A stretch of 64,000 bases of DNA from Sulfurimonas sp. (GTDB taxonomy: Bacteria > Campylobacterota > Campylobacteria > Campylobacterales > Sulfurimonadaceae), in the NCBI GenBank assembly GCA_028687935.1, contig JAQTZE010000005.1, positions 124,001 to 188,000 on the forward strand, written 5' to 3'. The translations under genes were made by a program, and so were the position numbers. Positions 56,177-64,000 of this stretch are shown here, in pieces. The notes under the pieces were generated by a model. The model did not search any database and had not been told where the DNA came from. It was given only the letters and a program-made list of their open reading frames with translations. The stretch's first letter is position 1; each line of letters begins with the position of its first letter.

Positions 56177-57049
56177 ATGGAAGATAGAAGATTAACGACA
56201 GAAGCCAAAGAATACTTGGAAAAAAGTGCTCAAGAAAGAATAGCGTATTGCAATCAAGATAAATGGATAGGTTACGGTGCTGCAATGACCTTGCTGGAAC
56301 TGCTAGAAGATAAGTTCAACGAACCTACTCAACTTCGTCATGAGGGTTTACTGATTTACAGTGAATACAACAACGGCAAAACTGCAATTTTAAAAAAGTT
56401 TTACGATATGCACAAACTTCAGTTTGACCATATAAACGGCGAAGATGAGATGATACATGAAATTCCAATCATTTATCTTCAAGCTCCAACTTCACCTGAT
56501 GAAGGAAGACTATATAGTCGAATATTATCCGAATTGTGTGTCCCTCATAAACGCAATGAAAAAGTAATAGAAAAGGCAAGGCTTGTAAAACACTACCTTG
56601 ATAAACTGAACACCAAAATGATTTTGTTGGATGAAATACATAGTGCGTTAACGGGCAATCTCAACAAACAAAGGGCTTTTGTAGATGTGTTGAAACAACT
56701 AAGTAACCAACTCTCACTTAATATTATTTTGGCCGGAACTTTTGAAGCACACTCTGCACTCTCCATTAGAGGCGAGACAAACTCTAGATTCCCGTCTATA
56801 GAATTACCTATGTGGAGTAACGGTAAAAAATTTAGATCTTTTGTAGCTACGTACGAGACATGTTTACCGCTTAAAGAAGCTTCCAAGCTTGCAGACAACG
56901 AAGAAATAATAAATAAGCTTTTCTATGAATCAGAGGGTTTGATTGGCAAAACGGTGCGTTTGATAAAAAAAGCTGCAACCAAAGCAATAAAGTCCGGGAG
57001 GGAAAAAATCACATTAGAGGATATAGAGTACTTACCTACTCTAAAATGA
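56177..57049 (+). CDS. tnsC: TnsC/TniB-type AAA+ ATPase
   Basis: 290 residues with Walker A SEYNNGKTAILKK near 60 and Walker B KMILLDEIHSA near 152. These ATPases link the target selector to TnsAB and enforce target immunity. At 290 residues it is shorter than Tn7 TnsC (about 555) and closer in size to TniB and CAST TnsC. One base separates it from tniQ. Confidence 0.9.
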   Translation: MEDRRLTTEAKEYLEKSAQERIAYCNQDKWIGYGAAMTLLELLEDKFNEPTQLRHEGLLIYSEYNNGKTAILKKFYDMHKLQFDHINGEDEMIHEIPIIYLQAPTSPDEGRLYSRILSELCVPHKRNEKVIEKARLVKHYLDKLNTKMILLDEIHSALTGNLNKQRAFVDVLKQLSNQLSLNIILAGTFEAHSALSIRGETNSRFPSIELPMWSNGKKFRSFVATYETCLPLKEASKLADNEEIINKLFYESEGLIGKTVRLIKKAATKAIKSGREKITLEDIEYLPTLK

Positions 57050-57050
57050 T

Positions 57051-58226
57051 ATGTCTACCAAGCCTAGACAGACACGAAACACTGACTGGGTAGAAGATTA
57101 TAACTTCCTGATTACACCAAAACCACAAAAAGACGAACTGCTCAGTTCATGGCTAACGCGCGTTGCATTTGCTCACGGTATGACATTAAATAACTTTTTT
57201 GGCTATTTTGTACGACATGAAGGTCATGCTCTGACTCGAACAGATATAGATTTTCAATATAACCCATACCTTTTGGACGCTCTCTCCAAAAAAAGTAAAA
57301 TTGATATCAAAACTATTCAAAACCTTTCACTACGAAGTGAAGAAGGCTATCTTTTTGCTTGTAATGAGTGCTTATATCCTCCGGCACAAATCAGAAAGCT
57401 AGTAGATAGAAGAACTCATTTTGGATTGATGTATTGTCCAAAGTGTTTAGAAGAGGACGAACACCCATATTTTAGACAAGAGTGGCGTTATCTCTTTTCT
57501 AATGCATGTATCAAACATGGAATATATCTAAAAGATAGATGTGGAATATGTTTTGAGAGAATTAGGCTTAGAAAAATGCCTATAGATAATAAAATAATTT
57601 TTTGCCACAAATGTAAAAGAGACTTAAGACTAACAAGACCTATAAAAGTTTTAGAAGAACACTCTGAAGGATTAGAAGCTATATCATGGTTTCAAAATGG
57701 ACTAAAAAATGGTTACTTTGTCATTGACAATACAAAAGTTAGCTCTTTAGTGATATTTCAAGCATTCACACATCTTCGATATCTTATAAATGGACAAAAA
57801 AATCTTAAACTTGATAGTTTTTCAATGCTTAACAGCTATAAAGGATTATGCAAAAAACTACAGCATTATGATTCAAAAAAATGTGGACCAGTTTACAAAG
57901 ACTTCTTCTTAACTGCGATTGTGTATCATTTATTTCAAAACTATCCGAATAATCTTCAAAAATTTGCAGATGAAAATAATCTTACTTATAGGGATTTTAT
58001 ACATGGTTTTATAGATATACCGTTTTGGTACAAAAGTACAATTGACGGTATTATTCCAATGCAAAATACAGTTGGTAGAGATATTAGCAAGAGTGAAGTG
58101 ATTGGTGTCATAAATTATTTGAAACACTCAGGTATTAAAGTAACTCAAAAGAGTGTAGCGGAAATAGTTGGGTGTCATTTTAGTATTAATAAAACATTTA
58201 TCAGGATTTACAAACAAATAACGTAA
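57051..58226 (+). CDS. tniQ: TniQ/TnsD-family target selector
   Basis: 391 residues. The TniQ domain (about 15-160, KDELLSSWLTRVAFAHG) is followed by zinc-finger cysteines CNEC, CPKC, C..C (CGICFERIRL) and CHKC around 103-195, and a C-terminal helical part with an HTH-like segment (TQKSVAEIVGCHFSINKTF). The length lies between short TniQ and Tn7 TnsD (about 508), so it could read a DNA site itself or serve an RNA-guided complex; no cas genes are visible. The stop lies within repeats of a putative operator. Confidence 0.88.
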   Translation: MSTKPRQTRNTDWVEDYNFLITPKPQKDELLSSWLTRVAFAHGMTLNNFFGYFVRHEGHALTRTDIDFQYNPYLLDALSKKSKIDIKTIQNLSLRSEEGYLFACNECLYPPAQIRKLVDRRTHFGLMYCPKCLEEDEHPYFRQEWRYLFSNACIKHGIYLKDRCGICFERIRLRKMPIDNKIIFCHKCKRDLRLTRPIKVLEEHSEGLEAISWFQNGLKNGYFVIDNTKVSSLVIFQAFTHLRYLINGQKNLKLDSFSMLNSYKGLCKKLQHYDSKKCGPVYKDFFLTAIVYHLFQNYPNNLQKFADENNLTYRDFIHGFIDIPFWYKSTIDGIIPMQNTVGRDISKSEVIGVINYLKHSGIKVTQKSVAEIVGCHFSINKTFIRIYKQIT

Positions 58227-58300
58227 TATTTACGTAAATAACGTATATATTACTATTTATCATCATAATTATCGTTATTTAAGTAAAATAAATGTATTAT
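58216..58300. promoter_or_regulatory. Putative operator-promoter of the cargo cassette
   Basis: AAATAACG occurs directly at 58216-58223 and 58236-58243 (20 bases, two helical turns) and inverted at 58273-58280; a perfect dyad ACGTAA-TAT-TTACGT covers 58221-58235. A -10-like TATTAT at 58295-58300 lies six bases before ATG 58307, with the inverted copy over the -35 position. The small HTH protein encoded next is the obvious candidate regulator. Confidence 0.5.
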
Positions 58301-58306
58301 CCCGTT

Positions 58307-58540
58307 ATGGATTTTAAAAGCTTTGAGACGCTATTGAGCGATGTTGGATTAAATATTCAAGTTTTTTCAGAAAAAACAAATACTCCTGTACGCACTGTAC
58401 AAAATTGGTTTACACAAAGAAAAGCTAAAGTTACAAATGAACCGAAATGGGTTATCCCATATATTGAACTATATAAAGAAAATAAAAAACAAAAACACAT
58501 CATTGAATACTTAGAGGAAAAGCAAAATGAAAAAAATTAA
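58307..58540 (+). CDS. Small HTH DNA-binding protein
   Basis: 77 residues with a helix-turn-helix-like core (IQVFSEKTNTPVRTVQNWF) and a lysine-rich C-terminus. Probably the repressor of this cassette. ATG 58307 is preferred to an in-frame ATG at 58292, which falls in the promoter; neither has a ribosome-binding site and the mRNA may be leaderless. Its last codons overlap the next gene by 14 bases. Family not recognised precisely. Confidence 0.65.
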   Translation: MDFKSFETLLSDVGLNIQVFSEKTNTPVRTVQNWFTQRKAKVTNEPKWVIPYIELYKENKKQKHIIEYLEEKQNEKN

Positions 58541-59402
58541 AACATCTTTCTCTGGTCATGATAAGTTTGATTGCAAAATTGATTGGATTGTTAAAGGATT
58601 AGAGGCTTTTAATAATGACAAGAAAATATTATTATTATCAAACATAGAAAAAGGAATTGAGACTTTGGGTTTAGGAATTAATATGATTAAGTCATTAAAT
58701 CATTGGCTCAAGGTATTTGGTCTTATAAATGATAATGGCTTGACAGAGCTTGGACAAATGATTTTAGAGAAAGATCCATATTTAGAGAATACAGACATAC
58801 TTTGGATTCTACATTGGAATCTTGTTAAAAACAAAGAAAACACAACTCTATACTATATGTTTTTCAACCAAATATATCTTTATAGATTCACAAAAGAAGA
58901 TATATTTAACAATGTGAGTTTATGGTTAGAACAAAATGAAATAAAATTGTCTCCAAGCACATTAAAAGCGGACATAGATGTATTTTTAAGAATGTACAAC
59001 AACACTTCAAATAAAGATATCAGTATGAACTTATTATCGGACTTAAATATTTTAACTCAATTTAATGATAAATATATTCTAAACATTAATTCAACAGTTA
59101 AAATTTCTAATGATGTATTTATATATATACTCAACGACTACATACATACATTCAAAAAAGCCAATATAGAGTCTATATCAATTGATGATATTCAAAGAGG
59201 TGAAGTTAGTATTCAAAAAAGTTTATGTATGAGCGAGAATACTCTGTTTTCCAAGATAAATAATATTTCAAATATAACTAATGGAAGCATGTCTTACTCT
59301 GAAGCATCCGGAATAAGACAAATTTATATTAACAATACATTAAATAATCATGAATTATTAAGCAATATTTTAAACAAGGAGGTTGATAATGTTTTGCTAT
59401 AA
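58527..59402 (+). CDS. DUF4007-like protein
   Basis: 291 residues. The start KTSFSGHDKFDCKIDWIVKG matches the FSGHETF...W..K opening of DUF4007 (PF13182) proteins, which from memory occur beside PAPS-reductase-like and ATPase genes in DNA-phosphorothioation-type loci. The remainder is helical with a winged-helix look; no catalytic motif is evident, so a DNA-binding or scaffold role is plausible. GAGG precedes the ATG. Overlaps the HTH gene by 14 bases and the ATPase gene by 14. Confidence 0.72.
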   Translation: MKKIKTSFSGHDKFDCKIDWIVKGLEAFNNDKKILLLSNIEKGIETLGLGINMIKSLNHWLKVFGLINDNGLTELGQMILEKDPYLENTDILWILHWNLVKNKENTTLYYMFFNQIYLYRFTKEDIFNNVSLWLEQNEIKLSPSTLKADIDVFLRMYNNTSNKDISMNLLSDLNILTQFNDKYILNINSTVKISNDVFIYILNDYIHTFKKANIESISIDDIQRGEVSIQKSLCMSENTLFSKINNISNITNGSMSYSEASGIRQIYINNTLNNHELLSNILNKEVDNVLL

Positions 59403-62400
59403 GGATTATATTTCATTAAATAGTAAATTCAGTAAATCTACCAATATTGTATATGATGCTGAAAACTGCAAAGATTACATCATAACAACATCTTCAAAGA
59501 ATGTTCTAAAAATACTTTTTAAACAAGACTATCATAATTCTATTTCACTCATTGGCCCATTTGGGTGTGGTAAATCGTCACTATTGCTATATATCAATAC
59601 ATTACTTTCAAACAATGAATACAGTAAAAGCTGTTACGAACAATTAAACATTTCTGAGCCAAACATATATAATCAGCTTACTGCATTCACTAATAATAAG
59701 AAGTTTTTGAAAATCAAAATTGTTGGAGAACATACATCATTTAAATTACAACTAAAGAACTCGCTTCTGAAGATTAAAGAGCTTAAAACAACCAATGAAT
59801 ATCTCAATGAAAATGCAGAATATCAATTGAGCAAAACACTTGAATACATATCTAATGATATTATAAAAAGCAACTATACAGATGTTTTATTTTCAATAGA
59901 TGAGTTTGGTAAATTTATTGAATATAGCTTTGAAAACACTAATTCAAATGATATCTTTGATTTGCAAACATTATCAGAATATATTAACAAGTCTAACAAC
60001 TACAAGTTAATAGTATCTTTACATAAAGCTTTTAATGAATATACTCAAGGCAGTAATTCTCAAATATCCTATTCTGATTGGGATAAAATTCAAGGAAGAT
60101 TTGAGAATATTGTTTTTAAAGATGATTATTATGAAATGCTCAATATATTCAAAGAAACTATTTCATTAGACAATTCAACCCATATTCAAAAGTGCAGAAA
60201 CACTATTTCGGATATATGCACGGACAGCAGCTTTCAAGAAGATATCAATTCTTCTGAATTTAGAAGTCTTTTTGAAAAAATAATACCAATACATCCATAT
60301 ACTGCATTAGCTATAGCAGAAATATTTACAAAATACTTTCAAAACCAACGCTCTATCTATTCATTTATATTTTCTTCTGAGCCAAGTGCTTTTCAGGAAT
60401 TTATTTTTAAAAAACATGATAAGTATGAACTATATTCTTTAACAGAGCTATATGATTATATTGCATATTTATTGAAAGTTTATTCTATCTTGTTACCAGA
60501 CAGAGAGATATGGTACTTTTCCGAATACAGATTAAAAGATATAAGAGTTAAGAATCAAATTCAAATTGATATAATTAAAACTGTAGCCCTGATACATGCA
60601 TTCAAGCTAATTAATACCATTTCACCAAACAAAGAGCACATAGTATTATCTTTAATGGATAGATATTCAAAAAAAGAAATTTTAGATAACATCCTTTTAT
60701 TAGAAGAAAATAATATATTAATATTTCAAGAACAAAGTAAATCATTTTCCTTACTTGAAGATTCAAATATAGACATTAATAAAGAAATGAAAAAAATATT
60801 AGCACATGATGTTAATATTGATTATGAAATGAAACTCAATAGCTTTATAAGTGACAAATTTCTTGTTGCTAAAAGATATTTTGCAAAATTTGGAAGCAAA
60901 AGAGTTTTTGAGAAAAAGTATGTGTCCAAGAATACAAAAGTATTCACAGAAGCATATAAAATCTTTTTGGTGAATGAAATAGATATTACTAAGTATGCGA
61001 ATAATAATAGTAAGTCTATATTTATACCTCTCCGCAAAACTACAAAACTTTATGAATTGGTTGACAAGATTGAAGCACTTCATGTTATTAAAGATAACAA
61101 CAAAGAAAAGATGAGTATAGACACAAAAGATATCATTGATAATATGATATCTGATCATACACTTGCATTAGAGAATCTTCTACAAGAAAATTATCAAAAC
61201 GCTCTTATTTACTATCAGAACAAAAGCTTCAAATACTCTTCGCAAAACATACAAATTTTATTAAGTAATATAGCAGAAAACAATTATCCCGATACACCAA
61301 TGCTAAATAACTATACGCTAAATCATACTTTAGCAAATAGTGGGACAAATACATCAAATGTCAAAAAGCTATTTGAAAATCTTTTAAACAATTCAGATAA
61401 AGAAGAACTTGGAATTGACAAATATCCTGCGGAAAAGGCATTATATCTTTCTGTTATTAAGCCTGCTGGTATACACAAAATTATAAATGAGCAATATATA
61501 CTATGTAAACCAAGTGACTTAAATTTTCAACCTGTATGGAAATACATCAGTAAATATCTATCAAAAAGAAACAAAGTCACTGATTTAATCGTGGAACTTG
61601 AACAAGAACCTTTTGGTTTAGCTAGAACAAATGCTCTTTTTATGGTGTCTTTATTTATTATAATAAACAAAGACGCTATCAACCTGTTTAGAGATAAGAC
61701 ATATAAGTATGAGCTATCTTTAGATCTATTAATGAACATATGGAAAGCAACTGACAAGTATGAAATAAAGCTTATTAATCTAACATCATCGCAAAAATAT
61801 TTATTCAAAGCTTATTTGCAGATAACAACAGATATCACAGATTATACATATACAAAAGATAGTGTTGTGTCAATAATTAAAACACTCTATAGTAAATTTG
61901 ACATGCTGCCTAAATATGCAAAAAATACACAAAAAATATCTTCTGAAGCCATTAAACTCAGAAGATCGTTAAGCTCTATGAAGGAACCAACTGAAGCTTT
62001 TTTTGAAATGTTTCCTACTGCTCTTGGCTACGATAATATTGATTCGATTAATATAGATGAATTTGTAACAAAATTCAAAATAGCATTTAATGAAATTGCT
62101 CTATCATACAAAAATGAAATAATCTCAATTGAAAAACAAATTGTCAAAGTATTTCATTTGAGTAATAGTTCATTTCCTTACAACAATGGGTTAACAAAAC
62201 TAGCAGACAAATTATCTAAAGTCGAATCCTTTGACAGTGACACAAAAGCATTTATACGATGTTTTACATATTCAAATTCTTTAATTGAATTAATAGATAA
62301 CCTATGTGTTATTGTAATTCGTAAAAAACTTAGTGAATGTTTTGATAGTGATGTTATAGTTTTTAAAGATGAACTTTTTATATACGCAGAAAAAATGTTA

Positions 62401-62631
62401 TCTAAACTTGAGCTTATAGACATTGCAAATGAAGAACAAGATGTAAGAAAGATTTCTCTTTCTTCTTTAGAATCTAGTTTAAACAAAGTTATTTCTATAA
62501 ATAAATCTAAAATGGATACAATAAACAAAGACGTTTTAAAAATAAAAGATATTATTCCAGATTCATACACAAATGATGAAAAGCTATATCTTATATCTCA
62601 ACTATTAAATGAAGAATTAAAAAATGAATAA
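59389..62631 (+). CDS. Large P-loop ATPase of the cargo cassette
   Basis: 1080 residues. Walker A in SLIGPFGCGKSSLLLYI near 52-68 and Walker B in DVLFSIDEFGKFIEY near 163-177, then a long mostly helical body with no further domain I recognise. Size and layout recall BrxC/PglY-type BREX ATPases and other giant defence ATPases, but family membership is not proved. I place the start at ATG 59389, six bases after AAGGAGG, rather than TTG 59383. It overlaps the following gene by eight bases. Very AT-rich, no core-type AAACGCA word. Confidence 0.75.
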   Translation: MFCYKDYISLNSKFSKSTNIVYDAENCKDYIITTSSKNVLKILFKQDYHNSISLIGPFGCGKSSLLLYINTLLSNNEYSKSCYEQLNISEPNIYNQLTAFTNNKKFLKIKIVGEHTSFKLQLKNSLLKIKELKTTNEYLNENAEYQLSKTLEYISNDIIKSNYTDVLFSIDEFGKFIEYSFENTNSNDIFDLQTLSEYINKSNNYKLIVSLHKAFNEYTQGSNSQISYSDWDKIQGRFENIVFKDDYYEMLNIFKETISLDNSTHIQKCRNTISDICTDSSFQEDINSSEFRSLFEKIIPIHPYTALAIAEIFTKYFQNQRSIYSFIFSSEPSAFQEFIFKKHDKYELYSLTELYDYIAYLLKVYSILLPDREIWYFSEYRLKDIRVKNQIQIDIIKTVALIHAFKLINTISPNKEHIVLSLMDRYSKKEILDNILLLEENNILIFQEQSKSFSLLEDSNIDINKEMKKILAHDVNIDYEMKLNSFISDKFLVAKRYFAKFGSKRVFEKKYVSKNTKVFTEAYKIFLVNEIDITKYANNNSKSIFIPLRKTTKLYELVDKIEALHVIKDNNKEKMSIDTKDIIDNMISDHTLALENLLQENYQNALIYYQNKSFKYSSQNIQILLSNIAENNYPDTPMLNNYTLNHTLANSGTNTSNVKKLFENLLNNSDKEELGIDKYPAEKALYLSVIKPAGIHKIINEQYILCKPSDLNFQPVWKYISKYLSKRNKVTDLIVELEQEPFGLARTNALFMVSLFIIINKDAINLFRDKTYKYELSLDLLMNIWKATDKYEIKLINLTSSQKYLFKAYLQITTDITDYTYTKDSVVSIIKTLYSKFDMLPKYAKNTQKISSEAIKLRRSLSSMKEPTEAFFEMFPTALGYDNIDSINIDEFVTKFKIAFNEIALSYKNEIISIEKQIVKVFHLSNSSFPYNNGLTKLADKLSKVESFDSDTKAFIRCFTYSNSLIELIDNLCVIVIRKKLSECFDSDVIVFKDELFIYAEKMLSKLELIDIANEEQDVRKISLSSLESSLNKVISINKSKMDTINKDVLKIKDIIPDSYTNDEKLYLISQLLNEELKNE

Positions 62632-63481
62632 AAAAGAAATACATGTAATATCTGTATCTGGTGGAAAAGACAGTGCAGCACTAGCTATCTATTTGAAAGA
62701 AAAATATCCTAACAGAGAATTTGAGTATTTATTTTTTGATACAGAAGAAGAGCTAGAAGAGACATATAAATATTTAAATGAATTGGAGTCTAGACTAGGT
62801 ATAAAAGTACGAAGAGAATATCCAGCTAAATCTTTTAAAGAGCTACTTTTGGAACATAATGACTATTTGCCTTCTCCTACTGAACGATGGTGCACTCGTA
62901 AAATGAAGCTAGAAACATTTATGAAAATAATGAAAGAATATGCTGACTGTACTGTTTATAACTATGTAGGTATTCGAGCAGATGAAAATAGACAAGGCTT
63001 AATTCCTACAGAAGAAAATATAATTACTGTAATGCCATTTAAAGATGATGGTATTACATTAGATGATGTAAAAAGAATATTAAATGATTCAGGTCTAGGA
63101 CTACCAAAGTACTATGAGCCTATAAAAGACGAAAAATATGACATAGAATATTTTAGAAGTAGATCTGGATGTTATTTCTGTTTTTTTATGAGACAGATAG
63201 AATGGGTATGGCTATATGAGAAACATCCTGATGAATTTAAAAAAGCTATGGAATTTGAAAAATCTGGTTACTCATGGATACAAGACATGCCATTATCAGA
63301 GCTTATAAAACCGGCAAATATTGACAAAATCAAAATATCATACAAAAGAATGGAAGAAATTAAGAAAAAACAACAGATTAAAAATGGTACAATGTTTCAA
63401 GAAATGGATTTCATGTCTAAACACGATAAAATGATTGATGATATGGAAAAAGATCAGCTTTGCACGATGTGTACATTATAA
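62624..63481 (+). CDS. PAPS-reductase-family protein, DndC/BrxP-like
   Basis: 285 residues with the PP-loop ATP-pyrophosphatase motif ISVSGGKDSAALA near 9-21. Cysteines in ERWCTRKMKLE near 88, GCYFCFFMRQIEW near 185 and CTMC at the C-terminus could hold an Fe-S cluster, as in DndC and SspD that insert sulfur into the DNA backbone. Sulfate assimilation is unlikely from the context: it is coupled to the ATPase upstream and followed after 14 bases by a nuclease-like gene. No cysteine desulfurase gene is seen here. Confidence 0.8.
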   Translation: MNKKEIHVISVSGGKDSAALAIYLKEKYPNREFEYLFFDTEEELEETYKYLNELESRLGIKVRREYPAKSFKELLLEHNDYLPSPTERWCTRKMKLETFMKIMKEYADCTVYNYVGIRADENRQGLIPTEENIITVMPFKDDGITLDDVKRILNDSGLGLPKYYEPIKDEKYDIEYFRSRSGCYFCFFMRQIEWVWLYEKHPDEFKKAMEFEKSGYSWIQDMPLSELIKPANIDKIKISYKRMEEIKKKQQIKNGTMFQEMDFMSKHDKMIDDMEKDQLCTMCTL

Positions 63482-63495
63482 GCAGGAGGGTTGTA

Positions 63496-64000
63496 TTGTC
63501 AGATATATTCAAATATGGACATGAAGATTCTAATGATTTAACAATAATTGATCCAAGTACTTTTATGGAAAAAAAAGATATGTTAAAATTTTTTTCTGAA
63601 CAATTTATTATAAATCCATTTTCTTGGGAAGATATTGATGAAATAAATAAACACATTGATATTAATGATTTTGAAGAAATAAAATATATGCAATATGATT
63701 TAAATAAATATTCTGATGAATTAAAAGACATGCCAGATAATAGTGGTGGGCTTTATTTTTTTTATATTAAAAATCCAATAATACCTGATATGATTAATTA
63801 TCTCGTCTATATTGGTAGAGCAAAATATACAGAAGATCAAAATTTAAAGAAAAGATGTCGAGAATATTTTTATGATTATAAAAACGTCAAGGATGATGAT
63901 AGCGATAGGATTCAAACTGTTCGAAGTATGATTAAAAAATGGGGTCATTATTTATATTTAAAATATATAAAAATTGATAATAATAGTTTAATAGATTCTC
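63496..64000 (+). CDS. GIY-YIG nuclease-like protein (3' end outside window)
   Basis: 168 codons are visible before the window ends. A Glu/Asp-rich N-terminus of about 85 residues precedes GGLYFFYIKNP near residue 84 and LVYIGRAKYTEDQNLKKRC near 104, the GIY and YIG parts of a GIY-YIG nuclease, with Arg in a position fit for catalysis (KKRCREYF). The start is TTG 63496, since AGGAGGG lies five bases upstream. Last visible gene of the cassette; a candidate effector that cuts unmodified or foreign DNA. Confidence 0.7.
   Translation, partial: MSDIFKYGHEDSNDLTIIDPSTFMEKKDMLKFFSEQFIINPFSWEDIDEINKHIDINDFEEIKYMQYDLNKYSDELKDMPDNSGGLYFFYIKNPIIPDMINYLVYIGRAKYTEDQNLKKRCREYFYDYKNVKDDDSDRIQTVRSMIKKWGHYLYLKYIKIDNNSLIDS

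Noticed and set aside
58227-58306. Atypical CRISPR mini-array or guide RNA downstream of tniQ
   Set aside because: The repeats are 8-base words without 28-36 base repeat-spacer structure; they fit an operator better and no cas gene is visible.
1-64000. tRNA, rRNA or riboswitch genes
   Set aside because: I scanned the intergenic gaps for T-loop and acceptor-stem patterns and found none convincing.

Overview
The window looks like chromosomal DNA of a Campylobacterota (epsilonproteobacterium), most likely a Sulfurimonas-like free-living species. The reasons are an AT-rich composition, extended -10 promoters (TATAAT without a good -35), a petABC cytochrome bc1 operon with a di-haem cytochrome c, and a long gene block (aminotransferase, hom and the run from 36.9 to 45.2 kb) that I recall as syntenic with Campylobacter jejuni Cj0149c-Cj0161c. 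The genus is inference.

Positions 1-52.2 kb are ordinary core genome. In order: a Na+/phosphate cotransporter (cut by the window edge) divergent from pstCAB-phoU with a well-formed Pho-box; glnA; leuA (type 2); a membrane diguanylate cyclase; a secreted small protein and an EF-hand-like protein; rhlE divergent from an odd protein made of a degenerate helicase lobe plus charged repeats; a two-component pair; two small envelope proteins; a tightly coupled operon alaS-membrane protein-maf-bioF-ABC ATPase-mrcA; corA, a DUF523 gene, an aldehyde dehydrogenase, an AEC transporter, yraN; a GH17-GT2 glucan enzyme; an orphan formate dehydrogenase-like subunit; an SDR, hom, an alaC-like aminotransferase, two envelope proteins, trmH-type methylase, rsmI, rpmE, rsmE; moeA, queD, queE, moaA; a SHOCT lipoprotein, a major porin, an RDD protein; petABC and a glycosyltransferase-like gene.

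The core is peppered with the word AAACGCAR/YTGCGTTT. I counted about one hundred copies by hand in 52 kb, in both orientations, in different reading frames and between genes, several as inverted pairs, one of which forms an intergenic terminator-like hairpin. This resembles an uptake-signal or other genome-wide recognition word. I found one copy in the last 11.8 kb.

From about 52.2 kb to the end the DNA is more AT-rich and accessory. It holds a ClpP-fold serine protease with a 59-residue partner, then a complete Tn7-like transposition module (tnsA, tnsB, tnsC, tniQ), then a translationally coupled cassette: small HTH protein, DUF4007-like protein, 1080-residue P-loop ATPase, PAPS-reductase/DndC-like protein and a GIY-YIG nuclease-like protein cut by the window end. 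The cassette reads as a candidate DNA-modification (sulfur chemistry) and restriction defence system carried as Tn7-like cargo; it is the most interesting part of the window. Transposon ends were not identified with confidence, and no CRISPR array or cas gene is visible.
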